A DNA stretch of 24,133 bases from NCBI GenBank assembly GCA_033549305.1, contig JAWSUV010000033.1, positions 1 to 24,133 of the forward strand, in the 5' to 3' direction. Both the position numbers and the translations under genes were made by a program. Below are positions 15,694 through 23,404 of the stretch, piece by piece. The first letter of the stretch is position 1. Each line of letters opens with the position of its first letter. This stretch comes from Anoxynatronum sp033549305. Lineage in GTDB: Bacteria; Bacillota; Clostridia; Peptostreptococcales; Tindalliaceae. A model generated the notes under the pieces. The model worked only from the letters and a program-made list of their open reading frames with translations, made no database searches and was not told the DNA's origin.

Positions 15694-17136
15694 ATGGCAA
15701 AAAATCAGAAGCAATTTGTTGAAGAAATCACCCCCATGGAAACGGATTTTGCCCAATGGTATACAGATGTTATCAAAAAAACCGACATGGTGGATTACTC
15801 GCCGGTAAAAGGTTTTATGGTTATCAAACACTATGGGTATGCCATCTGGGAAAACATTCAATCCTACATGGACAGGCGTTTCAAGGAAACCGGGCATAAG
15901 AACTGTTACTTTCCGCTGTTGATCCCGGAAAGCTTGTTACAAAAAGAAGCCGAGCATGTGGAGGGATTTGCACCTGAAGTCGCGTGGGTAACTCATGGTG
16001 GAGATGAAGAACTGGCTGAGCGTCTCTGTGTACGGCCCACTTCTGAAACGATTATCTGTTCGATGTATGCCAAATGGCTTAGTTCCTATCGGGATTTGCC
16101 TTTTCTGTATAACCAGTGGTGCAATGTGGTGCGCTGGGAAAAAAGCACCCGACCGTTTTTAAGAACTTCTGAATTTTTGTGGCAGGAAGGCCACACGCTG
16201 CATGAAACTTATGATGAAGCACAGGCAGAAACACTTCAAATGCTGAATATATATAAGGAGACAGCTGAAAATCTGTTGGCCATGCCGGTCATTATTGGAC
16301 AGAAAACAGACCGGGAAAAGTTTGCTGGTGCATATGCCACCTATACCATGGAAGCATTGATGCATGACGGAAAAGCATTGCAGGCAGGCACCTCTCACAA
16401 TCTCGGACAGCACTTCACGAAAGCTTTTGACATTGAGTTTCTTGACAGGGATGGTGTTCTGAAAAATCCGTACCACACTTCATGGGGAGTTTCCACCCGA
16501 CTCATTGGCGGTATCATTATGGTGCATGGGGATAACCGGGGATTATCCCTGCCACCGGGTATCGCTCCCATCCAGGCTGTGATTGTTCCGATAGCTGCTC
16601 ACAAGGGTGGTGTCAATGAAGCTGCCCTGGCACTCTTCGATGAATTAAAACCGGCTTATCGTATGGAATTGGATAATCGTGACCAACATTCGCCAGGCTG
16701 GAAATTTAATGAATGGGAAATGAAAGGCGTTCCCATACGTATCGAGATTGGCCCCCGGGATCTGGAGAAGCAGCAGGTGATCCTTTTTCGCCGGGACACA
16801 CTGGAGAAGGAAGTATGTCCGTTGAACCGTGTGAAGGAACAGGTGGGCCGGATGTTGGAGGAAATCCAGAAAAATCTCCTGATAAAGGCTCGTGAAATGA
16901 GGGAAAGTAAAACCTTTGTGGTGCAGGATGAATCCGAATTCAAACGGATCATGAAAGAAACTCCTGGATTTGTGAAAGCCATGTGGTGCGAGGATGAATC
17001 GTGTGAAGAACGCATAAAAGAGGAAACGGGAGCTACTATCCGCTGCATCCCCTTTGAGCAGGAAAAACTGGGAGAAACCTGTCCATTTTGCCACAAACCT
17101 GCAGAGAAAATGGTGTATTACGCAAAATCATACTAA
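15694..17136 (+). CDS. proS: Prolyl-tRNA synthetase, archaeal/eukaryotic-like type
   Basis: The 480-residue class II synthetase charges tRNA-Pro. It belongs to the short type without the editing insertion (bacterial-type enzymes have about 570 residues). Visible elements are RPTSETII (114-121), motif 2 FLYNQWCNVVRWE (137-149) and TRPFLRTSEFLWQEGHT (152-168), HNLGQHF in the middle, and the C-terminal zinc domain with Cys432, Cys437, Cys463 and Cys466. It ends in the typical AKSY tail with a terminal Tyr. The start at 15694 follows GAGAGGAG; the frame also opens at 15655 without a binding site. It lies between ispF and gltX, where Bacillus subtilis has no proS. Lacking the insertion, it may depend on a separate YbaK/ProX-type deacylase (inference). 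Confidence 0.95.
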   Translation: MAKNQKQFVEEITPMETDFAQWYTDVIKKTDMVDYSPVKGFMVIKHYGYAIWENIQSYMDRRFKETGHKNCYFPLLIPESLLQKEAEHVEGFAPEVAWVTHGGDEELAERLCVRPTSETIICSMYAKWLSSYRDLPFLYNQWCNVVRWEKSTRPFLRTSEFLWQEGHTLHETYDEAQAETLQMLNIYKETAENLLAMPVIIGQKTDREKFAGAYATYTMEALMHDGKALQAGTSHNLGQHFTKAFDIEFLDRDGVLKNPYHTSWGVSTRLIGGIIMVHGDNRGLSLPPGIAPIQAVIVPIAAHKGGVNEAALALFDELKPAYRMELDNRDQHSPGWKFNEWEMKGVPIRIEIGPRDLEKQQVILFRRDTLEKEVCPLNRVKEQVGRMLEEIQKNLLIKAREMRESKTFVVQDESEFKRIMKETPGFVKAMWCEDESCEERIKEETGATIRCIPFEQEKLGETCPFCHKPAEKMVYYAKSY

Positions 17137-17165
17137 GAAATGTTATGAAGGAAGGAGGTTGATGA

Positions 17166-18644
17166 ATGAGCGTACGCGTGAGATTTGCTCCGAGCCCGAC
17201 CGGATTTGTCCATGTGGGAGGGTTGCGAACAGCTCTGTATAACTACCTGTTTTCGAAAGCTAAAGATGGTACTTACCTGTTGAGGATTGAAGATACTGAT
17301 CAGGAACGGTTTGTTGAAGGTGCGGTTGAAAACATGCTGTTATCTCTGGACTGGGCAGGAATTCATCACACCGAAGGGGTGATGCTAAGTGAAGATGGCC
17401 ATGTCATGGAAGTGGGAGACCGGGGCCCCTATATCCAGTCAGAAAGACTGGAGATTTACCAAGCCCATATTAAACCCTTGCTGGCATCAGGTCATGCCTA
17501 TCGCTGTTTCTGCAGTAAAGAAAGACTGGAAGCAGTCAGAGAAAAAGAGCGTCAGGAAAAAGGAACTCCCCGGTATGACGGTCATTGCCGCCAGATAGCT
17601 GTTAAGGAAGCTGAAGAACGGGCAGCGGCAGGAGAAGCATATGTCATTCGATTGAAACTGCCGGAACACACCGAAATTCGCTTTGATGATTTGGTGAGAG
17701 GAACCGTTGTCATGAGCACAGATGATTTGGATGACCAGGTTCTCATTAAATCTGACGGTTACCCCACTTACCACTTTGCCGTGGTGGTAGACGATCACCT
17801 GATGGAGATCTCTCATGTCATACGTGGTGAGGAATGGCTTGCATCCACGCCTAAACATGTCTACCTTTTTCAGATCATGGGATGGGAAGCGCCTACTTAT
17901 GTTCATTTACCAAATATCTTGAATATGGACAGGAAAAAGTTAAGCAAACGGCAAGGAGACGTTGCAGCAGAGGACTTTAGACGAAAAGGATACTTACCAG
18001 AGGCACTGGTAAACTTCTTGACGCTGGTGGGCTGGAGCCCCGAAGACAATCAGGAACTGTTCACCCTGAAAGAGCTGGAATCAGCATTTTCCATTGAACG
18101 GGTTTCGAAGAGTGGCGGGGTATTTGATCTTAAAAAACTCAACTGGATGAGCGCCCATTACATGAGGGAAGCTTCTCTGGAAAGACTGACAGACCTGGCG
18201 ATCCCCTATCTGGTGGATGCCGGCTTCATGACCTGGGAAGAGGCTGGTGAAAGGCGGCAATGGGTAAGTTATTTGGTTGAAGTGCTGCGGGAGAATCTGC
18301 ATTATATGGCAGAACTGCCTGAAAAGGCAGAAGTTTTCTTTGCCGATACCATTGAGGTTGAACCAGGAGAAGCAATGGAATGGTGGACATCAGAAGCCTT
18401 GGCAACCCTCCGGCCTGCTTTAATAGATGCGTTGAAATCGATGGAGATTTTGGAGCATCAGGAGATTAAAAAGGCTTTTAAAATGATACAAAAGGAAACG
18501 GGCCTGAAAGGTCCTGCTTTTTTTAAACCTGTGCGGGTAGCGCTGACCGGTAATGTTCATGGACCGGATTTGATGCTCGTCATGAAAGTACTGGGAAAAG
18601 AAGCTGTCCTAAAGCGACTTTCTAATGGGAGAACAAGTGGGTAA
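17166..18644 (+). CDS. gltX: Glutamyl-tRNA synthetase
   Basis: The 492-residue class I synthetase carries the HIGH-equivalent HVGG at 16-19 (FAPSPTGFVHVGGLRT) and the KMSKS-equivalent KLSKR at 258-262. The specificity segments IEDTDQERF and VVDDHLMEISHVIRGEEWL are present, and the alpha-helical anticodon-binding domain fills the C-terminal part. AAGGAGG at 17152-17158, 7 nt from the ATG at 17166, fixes the start. proS ends 29 nt upstream, so the two are probably one transcript. Whether the enzyme also charges tRNA-Gln, as in organisms using GatCAB, cannot be decided from the sequence alone. Confidence 0.97.
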   Translation: MSVRVRFAPSPTGFVHVGGLRTALYNYLFSKAKDGTYLLRIEDTDQERFVEGAVENMLLSLDWAGIHHTEGVMLSEDGHVMEVGDRGPYIQSERLEIYQAHIKPLLASGHAYRCFCSKERLEAVREKERQEKGTPRYDGHCRQIAVKEAEERAAAGEAYVIRLKLPEHTEIRFDDLVRGTVVMSTDDLDDQVLIKSDGYPTYHFAVVVDDHLMEISHVIRGEEWLASTPKHVYLFQIMGWEAPTYVHLPNILNMDRKKLSKRQGDVAAEDFRRKGYLPEALVNFLTLVGWSPEDNQELFTLKELESAFSIERVSKSGGVFDLKKLNWMSAHYMREASLERLTDLAIPYLVDAGFMTWEEAGERRQWVSYLVEVLRENLHYMAELPEKAEVFFADTIEVEPGEAMEWWTSEALATLRPALIDALKSMEILEHQEIKKAFKMIQKETGLKGPAFFKPVRVALTGNVHGPDLMLVMKVLGKEAVLKRLSNGRTSG

Positions 18645-18679
18645 GCAGAAGGGCTTATGCCACTGCAACAGAATGAATT

Positions 18680-18908
18680 TGAAGAAGCCGGTTTAAGTAA
18701 GCATCATCATTATGATCAGAGAGGAGTGCATTTGCTGAAAGCACTTCAGATGACCGCCCAAATGCTACCGATCCCTGGACAAGGAATTCTTCAACGGATC
18801 AGTCCCGATAACAGCTGGCGAGGTGGATACTGTCAGGGACGGTATTAATCAGAGTGGAACCGCGATGGATAAGTCGTCTCTGAACAGTTTGTTCAGAGAC
18901 GGTTTTTT
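18680..18908 (+). promoter_or_regulatory. Cysteine T-box riboswitch upstream of cysS
   Basis: The T-box AGAGTGGAACCGCG at 18851-18864 is nearly canonical. Stem I closes by CGGT (18689-18692) with ACCG (18767-18770). AGTA of the specifier loop is at 18696-18699, the AG bulge AGAGAG at 18718-18723 and the distal GNTG loop GCTG at 18734-18737. The probable specifier codon TGC (Cys) is at 18763-18765. The UGGA bulge would pair with a tRNA ending in U73-CCA, as bacterial tRNA-Cys does. The antiterminator pairs AGAG (18851-18854) with CTCT (18878-18881), which is also the 5' arm of the terminator. Uncharged tRNA-Cys should therefore raise cysS expression. No clear promoter was found before it. Confidence 0.92.
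18875..18908 (+). terminator. Regulated terminator of the cysS T-box
   Basis: The stem CGTCTCTGAAC (18875-18885) / GTTCAGAGACG (18891-18901) has a 5-nt loop and is followed by six T at 18903-18908. Its 5' arm is shared with the antiterminator. Confidence 0.92.
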
Positions 18909-18957
18909 GTGATATGGTAAAATGGGAATTGGTAGAAAAAAAGGAAGGAAGAGATGG

Positions 18958-20364
18958 ATGAAACTCTACAATACATTAACAAGGCAAAAAGAAGAATTTA
19001 TCCCCATTGAGCCTGGAAAACTTCGGATGTATGCTTGTGGACCAACGGTCTATAATTATTTTCATATTGGGAATGCCCGCACTTTCATCACCTTTGATGC
19101 TTTGCGGAATTACTTCAAATACCGTGGGTATGACGTGACGTTTGTTCAAAACTTTACAGATGTGGATGACAAAATTATTCAGCAAGGCCTCAACGAAAAT
19201 TTGCCGCCGTCAAAGATCAGTGAAAAATATATTGAAGCCTATTTCCAGGATGCCGAAAGCCTGGGGATTGGCAAAGCGGATGTCCACCCGCGGGTAACCG
19301 AAACCATACCGGAAATCATCGTTTTTGTGGAAGAACTGGTCGAAAAGGGGTTTGCTTACGAACAACAAGGTGATGTGTATTTTGATGTATCAGCATATCC
19401 ACGGTATGGATCTTTGTCAAAGCAAAGCCTGGATGAACTGCAATCAGGTGCCCGGATTGAGATCAACGAGGCCAAGAAAAACCCATTGGACTTTGCCTTG
19501 TGGAAAGCTGCAAAACCAGGAGAACCTTTCTGGGAGAGTCCCTGGGGACCAGGCCGGCCTGGATGGCATATAGAGTGTTCTGCCATGGCACGAAAGTATC
19601 TGGGAGAAACCATTGACATTCACGGCGGGGGCGGTGATCTAATCTTCCCCCATCATGAAAATGAAGTGGCCCAGTCAGAGGCACTTACCGGCAGACCGTT
19701 TGCCAACTATTGGATCCATGTCGGATATTTAAATGTGGACAATCGAAAAATGTCTAAATCGTTAAACAATTTTTTCACACCCCGAGAAATCGCGGAAGAG
19801 TATGACCTGGAGGTGGTGCGCTTCTTCCTCCTTTCAGCTCATTACCGTAATCCCATCAATTTCAGCCGGGAAGCCATGGAAGCGGCACACCATGGCTTAG
19901 AAAGACTCTATACGGCGCTGGACAACTGGCGGTATTACCGTGATCGGACTGATGATCTTCAGTGTGATGGTGATGAAGAACGCATCCGGATGATTGAAAC
20001 CTGCAGAGACCGGTATGTGGAAGCCATGGATGATGATTTTAATACGGCTAACGGCATGGCGGTCATATTCGAACTGGTTAAAAGAGTGAATGATATGCTG
20101 GCTGAAAAACCTGGACGGATTACGCTGGGAAAAGCAGTGGATTTACTGCGGGAGCTGACAGGCGTTATGGGGTTGCTGCATAAAAAAGGAACGCAGGCAG
20201 AAGTGCTGGATGAAGCTGTCGGGAAACTCATTCAGGAACGACAACAGGCGCGTCAGGAAAAAAACTACGCACGGGCGGATCAGATCCGTGATGAACTGAG
20301 CCAGCAGGGAATTGTACTGGAGGATACACCTGAAGGGATTAAATGGAAACGGGTTGCGAAATAA
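18958..20364 (+). CDS. cysS: Cysteinyl-tRNA synthetase
   Basis: The 468-residue class I enzyme attaches cysteine to tRNA-Cys. HIGN at 36-39, Cys27 of the zinc site in ACGPTVY, and HIECSAMA plus PHHENE (the other zinc ligands) are visible. KMSKS is at 264-268, and the DALR-type anticodon domain follows. The start at 18958 follows the purine-rich AAGGAAGGAAGAG. An in-frame ATG at 18922 lies too close to the T-box terminator and has no binding site. Regulation is by the T-box directly upstream. The 3' end of the gene contains a promoter for the next operon. Confidence 0.97.
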   Translation: MKLYNTLTRQKEEFIPIEPGKLRMYACGPTVYNYFHIGNARTFITFDALRNYFKYRGYDVTFVQNFTDVDDKIIQQGLNENLPPSKISEKYIEAYFQDAESLGIGKADVHPRVTETIPEIIVFVEELVEKGFAYEQQGDVYFDVSAYPRYGSLSKQSLDELQSGARIEINEAKKNPLDFALWKAAKPGEPFWESPWGPGRPGWHIECSAMARKYLGETIDIHGGGGDLIFPHHENEVAQSEALTGRPFANYWIHVGYLNVDNRKMSKSLNNFFTPREIAEEYDLEVVRFFLLSAHYRNPINFSREAMEAAHHGLERLYTALDNWRYYRDRTDDLQCDGDEERIRMIETCRDRYVEAMDDDFNTANGMAVIFELVKRVNDMLAEKPGRITLGKAVDLLRELTGVMGLLHKKGTQAEVLDEAVGKLIQERQQARQEKNYARADQIRDELSQQGIVLEDTPEGIKWKRVAK

Positions 20365-20382
20365 CCTGAATTCCCCTATAAT
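20354..20382 (+). promoter_or_regulatory. Promoter at the 3' end of cysS, for mrnC and downstream genes
   Basis: TTGCGA (20354-20359), inside the last codons of cysS, and a perfect TATAAT (20377-20382) are separated by 17 nt. This would let mrnC through rae1 be expressed when the T-box stops cysS transcription. Confidence 0.65.
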
Positions 20383-20426
20383 CCAGGGTAAAAGTATCAG
20401 TGATGAAAGGGGTTTTTCCAAACCAT

Positions 20427-20903
20427 ATGGATATGAATAAAACCATTGAAGCATTTAAAGCCTCTCATGTTGTCGGGGGATCAGGAAATCAGCAAGTGGG
20501 ATCCATGGCACCGCTGACGCTGGCATACCTGGGTGATGCACTCTTCGAACTCTTTGTGAGGGCTTACCTTATCCAGCAGCCTCAAACAAGCGTTCATCGA
20601 GTCCATCAACGGACCATCACATATGTTAACGCTGCTTCCCAGGCAGTGATGATCCGGCATCTGTTGCCGTTGCTGACGGAAAGGGAAGCCGACGTAGTTC
20701 GGCGTGGCCGAAACGGAAAAGCAGGATCCATTCCACGCAATGCTGATGTTGCGGAATATCGGTATGCCACCGGATTCGAAGCGCTTTTAGGGTGGCTGTA
20801 TTGTCAGAATGAAACATCACGTCTTTTGGAAGTGATGGGGAAAGCGGTTGCTCTGCTGGAAATGGCCAGGATGGAGGAGAGCAAGCCTCATGAAGCGATA
20901 TGA
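20427..20903 (+). CDS. mrnC: Mini-ribonuclease III (MrnC)
   Basis: This RNase III-like domain protein lacks the dsRNA-binding domain and matures the ends of 23S rRNA in Firmicutes. The core starts LTLAYLGDALFELFVR, with catalytic Asp37 in this numbering, followed by RGRNGKAGSIPRNADVAEYRYATGFEALLG split over about 100-130, the second catalytic region with the Glu in FEALLG. The start is uncertain: GTG 20400, ATG 20403, ATG 20427 and ATG 20433 are all in frame. ATG 20427 is chosen because GAAAGGGG is upstream, though 14 nt away. ATG 20403 would leave only a very short leader. The end overlaps the next gene by 14 nt. Confidence 0.93.
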   Translation: MDMNKTIEAFKASHVVGGSGNQQVGSMAPLTLAYLGDALFELFVRAYLIQQPQTSVHRVHQRTITYVNAASQAVMIRHLLPLLTEREADVVRRGRNGKAGSIPRNADVAEYRYATGFEALLGWLYCQNETSRLLEVMGKAVALLEMARMEESKPHEAI

Positions 20904-21276
20904 AAAAAGGATGATTTTTCTGATCCTGATTTTATTGACAGCACTGTCCATCAAATCGCTGCTGCTGGATCCGGTACGTCCTGAAACAATTGAACTGGAT
21001 CTATACCAGCAATATGCGCAATTGACGGCACCTTTTCAGGGAAATCGCGGGCCTGATCCTGAAGGATTGTATACATACCGGACGGTGATGGTTGAAAAAA
21101 CAGGAGATGAAGGACAGACACACATTGTCTATGAAGATGCTCAAACAAATGAAATGATTGAAACAATCCTGCCCGGTCAATATCAGGCACGGGTGCGGGG
21201 GTATTTGCTGTATATTTTACCAGTCAAACTGATTCGGGTAGAAGGAGGGTTAAAGGATGATGGAAGTGACTCCTAA
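20890..21276 (+). CDS. Unrecognised membrane-anchored protein, 128 residues
   Basis: I do not recognise a family. The protein begins MKRYEKRMIF and has one hydrophobic segment at about 8-26 after a basic start, so it is probably inserted with the C terminus outside or anchored by an uncleaved signal. The remaining 100 residues are soluble and acidic-to-neutral with no cysteines and no obvious motif. A small domain with beta-strand-like stretches (YTYRTVMVEK, HIVYEDAQ, GYLLYILPVKLIRVE) can be guessed. GGAGGAGA at 20873-20880 supports ATG 20890. It overlaps mrnC by 14 nt and thyX by 20 nt, so it is translationally coupled to both and almost certainly a real gene. Its function is unknown. Confidence 0.8.
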   Translation: MKRYEKRMIFLILILLTALSIKSLLLDPVRPETIELDLYQQYAQLTAPFQGNRGPDPEGLYTYRTVMVEKTGDEGQTHIVYEDAQTNEMIETILPGQYQARVRGYLLYILPVKLIRVEGGLKDDGSDS

Positions 21277-22036
21277 AGTTGACTTGATTGCGCACACGCC
21301 GGATCCGGAAAAAGTGGTAGCGGCGGCAGCCCGGTTATGCTATTCACCTCATGGTGTGACGACATTGCTGGAAAGGATGGATGATGACGAGATCAGACGG
21401 CTGGTTAGCATTCTAAGTGAGATGGGTCACCAGTCTCCCTTTGAACATGTCAGCTTCACATTTGCCATCGAAGGAATTTCGCGAAGCCTGACCCACCAGT
21501 TGGTGCGTCACCGTATCGCCAGCTATTCACAAAAAAGCCAGCGTTATGTGAGGGAAGGCGGCTTTGATTATGTGGTGCCGGACTCCGTCAAGCTTCAGCC
21601 TGATTTGAAGGCGGTTTATCTAAAGGCTATGCAGGACCAGCAGCAGTCATACGATGCACTGGCTGATGGGCTCAAGGAATATCATTTGAAGACGTTGCTG
21701 AAGGATGGTGTCTCTTCGAAGAAAGCAGAAGGCATGGCTGAAAAAATGGCTATTGAAGATGCAAGGTATGTTCTTCCCAACGCGTGCGAAACGAAAATCG
21801 TCGTGACCATGAATGCCCGTAGTCTGCTTCATTTCTTTAATGTACGCTGTTGTAACCGAGCCCAGTGGGAAATTCGGCAACTGGCCACGGAAATGTTGCG
21901 GCTGGTTAAAAAAGTTGCACCTCAGCTGTTCCGCGTTGCAGGACCTGATTGTGTTTATGGCACATGTGGAGAAGGGGTTATGAGCTGCGGAAAAAGTCGT
22001 GAAGTGGCTGAACGTTTCCAAAATCTGGTGGAATGA
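21257..22036 (+). CDS. thyX: FAD-dependent thymidylate synthase ThyX
   Basis: The 259-residue flavoenzyme makes dTMP from dUMP with methylenetetrahydrofolate as the carbon donor and NAD(P)H through FAD, so it needs no separate dihydrofolate reductase cycle. The ThyX signature RHRx7S is at Arg84-His85-Arg86 to Ser94 (RHRIASYSQKS), with FEHVSFTFAIEG before it and the FFNVRCCNRAQWEIR segment later. GAAGGAGGG at 21241-21249 supports the start at 21257. ATG 21260 is also possible. The gene overlaps the upstream unknown gene, and its stop is 14 nt before rlmB. Confidence 0.97.
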   Translation: MMEVTPKVDLIAHTPDPEKVVAAAARLCYSPHGVTTLLERMDDDEIRRLVSILSEMGHQSPFEHVSFTFAIEGISRSLTHQLVRHRIASYSQKSQRYVREGGFDYVVPDSVKLQPDLKAVYLKAMQDQQQSYDALADGLKEYHLKTLLKDGVSSKKAEGMAEKMAIEDARYVLPNACETKIVVTMNARSLLHFFNVRCCNRAQWEIRQLATEMLRLVKKVAPQLFRVAGPDCVYGTCGEGVMSCGKSREVAERFQNLVE

Positions 22037-22050
22037 AAGGAACGAAAACG

Positions 22051-22806
22051 ATGTCGGATCAACTGGAAGGCCGAAACGCCGTCAAGGAAGCATTAAAGGG
22101 AAACCGTGATATCTATGAAATTTTCATGCTGACTTCGGGAAAAGAACAGGGACTTCAGGAAATACAACAGTTAGCCAAAAGGCGCAAAATCAGCATCAGG
22201 GAAGTTGACCGGCGTCAGCTTGATCAGATGTCAAGGACCGGTCATCATCAGGGAGTCATCGCCAGCGTCCCGGTGTATGCTTATGCTTCGCTGGAAGATA
22301 TCATTAGCACAGGCAAACAGCTCAATGAGCCGCTGATTCTCCTGCTGGACGGTGTGGAAGATCCTCACAATCTAGGGTCTGTTCTGCGAAGTGCGGAGGT
22401 TTTCGGTGCTACAGGTCTTGTCATTCCAAAGCGTCGAGCTGTCGGGGTGACGCCGACGGTGGCAAAGGTGGCCAGCGGTGCATTGGAACACATTCCTGTG
22501 GCACAGGTGCCTAATATGACAGATGCGATAAAAACACTTAAAAAAGAAGGATTTTGGATAGCGGGAGGGGACGGTACAAGCCCGATTCGAGTGATGAAGC
22601 AGGAACTGACAGGCCCTCTGGGGGTTGTGATTGGTAGTGAAGGAAAGGGAATCTCTCGCCTTGTCAGAGAACAGTGCGATTTCTTGGTAAGCATCCCAAT
22701 GGCGGGCACCACCGGATCTTTAAATGCTTCGGTAGCTGCTGGCATCTTGTTGTATGAAATCTTTCGACAGCGTTCCCGGGGGGAAGAGACGGAGGAAGCC
22801 CGTTGA
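22051..22806 (+). CDS. rlmB: 23S rRNA 2'-O-ribose methyltransferase of the SpoU family (RlmB-like, YacO)
   Basis: The 251-residue protein has the three SpoU/TrmH motifs: DPHNLGSVLRSAEVFGA (around Asn107), IGSEGKGI (194-201) and IPMAGTTGSLNASVA (215-229). The fold is a trefoil knot that binds S-adenosylmethionine. The N terminus (LEGRNAVKEAL) is the substrate-binding L30e-like domain. In Escherichia coli RlmB methylates Gm2251 of 23S rRNA; the precise site here is inferred from family. ATG 22051 follows AAAGGA by 9 nt and aligns with relatives. ATG 22033 is in frame and overlaps the thyX stop, so it remains possible. The stop overlaps rae1. Confidence 0.93.
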   Translation: MSDQLEGRNAVKEALKGNRDIYEIFMLTSGKEQGLQEIQQLAKRRKISIREVDRRQLDQMSRTGHHQGVIASVPVYAYASLEDIISTGKQLNEPLILLLDGVEDPHNLGSVLRSAEVFGATGLVIPKRRAVGVTPTVAKVASGALEHIPVAQVPNMTDAIKTLKKEGFWIAGGDGTSPIRVMKQELTGPLGVVIGSEGKGISRLVREQCDFLVSIPMAGTTGSLNASVAAGILLYEIFRQRSRGEETEEAR

Positions 22807-23309
22807 AAGATATTATGATTCTAGACGGGTACAATGTGATGAATGCGCTGCCGGAGCTTCAGCGATTAACCCGAACTGACTTTGCCGGCGCCAGAGATCG
22901 GCTGATTGAACTGATGTCAGAATACCGTTCTTTTAGAGGCATTGATATTCTTGTCGTTTTTGATGCTCATCTGGCATCCAAAGCGCAAGAATACCAGGAA
23001 AAGGTGAAGGGCGTAGATGTAGTTTTTACAAAAGAAAAAATGACTGCCGACAGTTATATCGAAAAGACTATTGGAAAGCTGGTGGAGCGCCGGCAGGTGA
23101 TTGTAGTCACTAATGACTGGACAGAACAGTTGATGGTGCTGGGGAGCGGCGCTATAAGGGTTAGCGTCAGGGAACTGGAAATGGATCTTCGGGAAGCCCG
23201 GTGCCGTATTACAGAAACAACCCTTTCGCTGAATCAAGAGAAAGACTTCCTGTCCAATCGCCTTGATCCGGAAACGCTGAAAAAACTGGAAGCCTTCAGA
23301 CGGAAGTAA
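22803..23309 (+). CDS. rae1: NYN-domain ribosome-associated endoribonuclease Rae1 (YacP)
   Basis: This 168-residue PIN-like NYN-domain nuclease has acidic residues at Asp8 (LDGYNVM), Asp54 (VVFDAH), Asp83 (TADSYIE) and Asp105 (TNDWTEQ), the last two being the usual NYN catalytic positions. In Bacillus subtilis Rae1 cleaves mRNA in the ribosomal A site. The start is TTG at 22803: GGAGGA at 22791-22796 is 6 nt away, whereas the first ATG at 22815 is 18 nt away. The TTG overlaps the rlmB stop (TTGA). The gene is last in the mrnC-rae1 group, and sigH has its own promoter behind it. Confidence 0.92.
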   Translation: MKDIMILDGYNVMNALPELQRLTRTDFAGARDRLIELMSEYRSFRGIDILVVFDAHLASKAQEYQEKVKGVDVVFTKEKMTADSYIEKTIGKLVERRQVIVVTNDWTEQLMVLGSGAIRVSVRELEMDLREARCRITETTLSLNQEKDFLSNRLDPETLKKLEAFRRK

Positions 23310-23331
23310 AGCGGCGAATAGCCGTAATTTG

Positions 23332-23361
23332 TTGACGGATAAGGAATTCATAAGATATAAT
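23332..23361 (+). promoter_or_regulatory. Sigma-A promoter for sigH
   Basis: TTGACG (23332-23337) and a perfect TATAAT (23356-23361) are separated by 18 nt. The TATAAT lies 43 nt upstream of the start codon. Confidence 0.8.
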
Positions 23362-23404
23362 AGCGGTAGTTTCACTTAAAAAAAACTGGCCAGGGGTGAT
23401 GTGG

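Noticed and set aside
18657..18848. Open frame of 63 codons between gltX and cysS
   Set aside because: It lies wholly inside the T-box leader, has no ribosome binding site, and its sequence is explained by stem I and the stems before the T-box.
20372..20416. CCCCT / AGGGG plus TTTTT as a cysS terminator
   Set aside because: The stem is 5-7 bp with a loop of about 33 nt, and the region is better explained by the TATAAT promoter and the start of mrnC.
23312..23330. CGGC-GAATA-GCCG hairpin after rae1 as a terminator
   Set aside because: The stem is only 4 bp and the following bases are not a real T-run.
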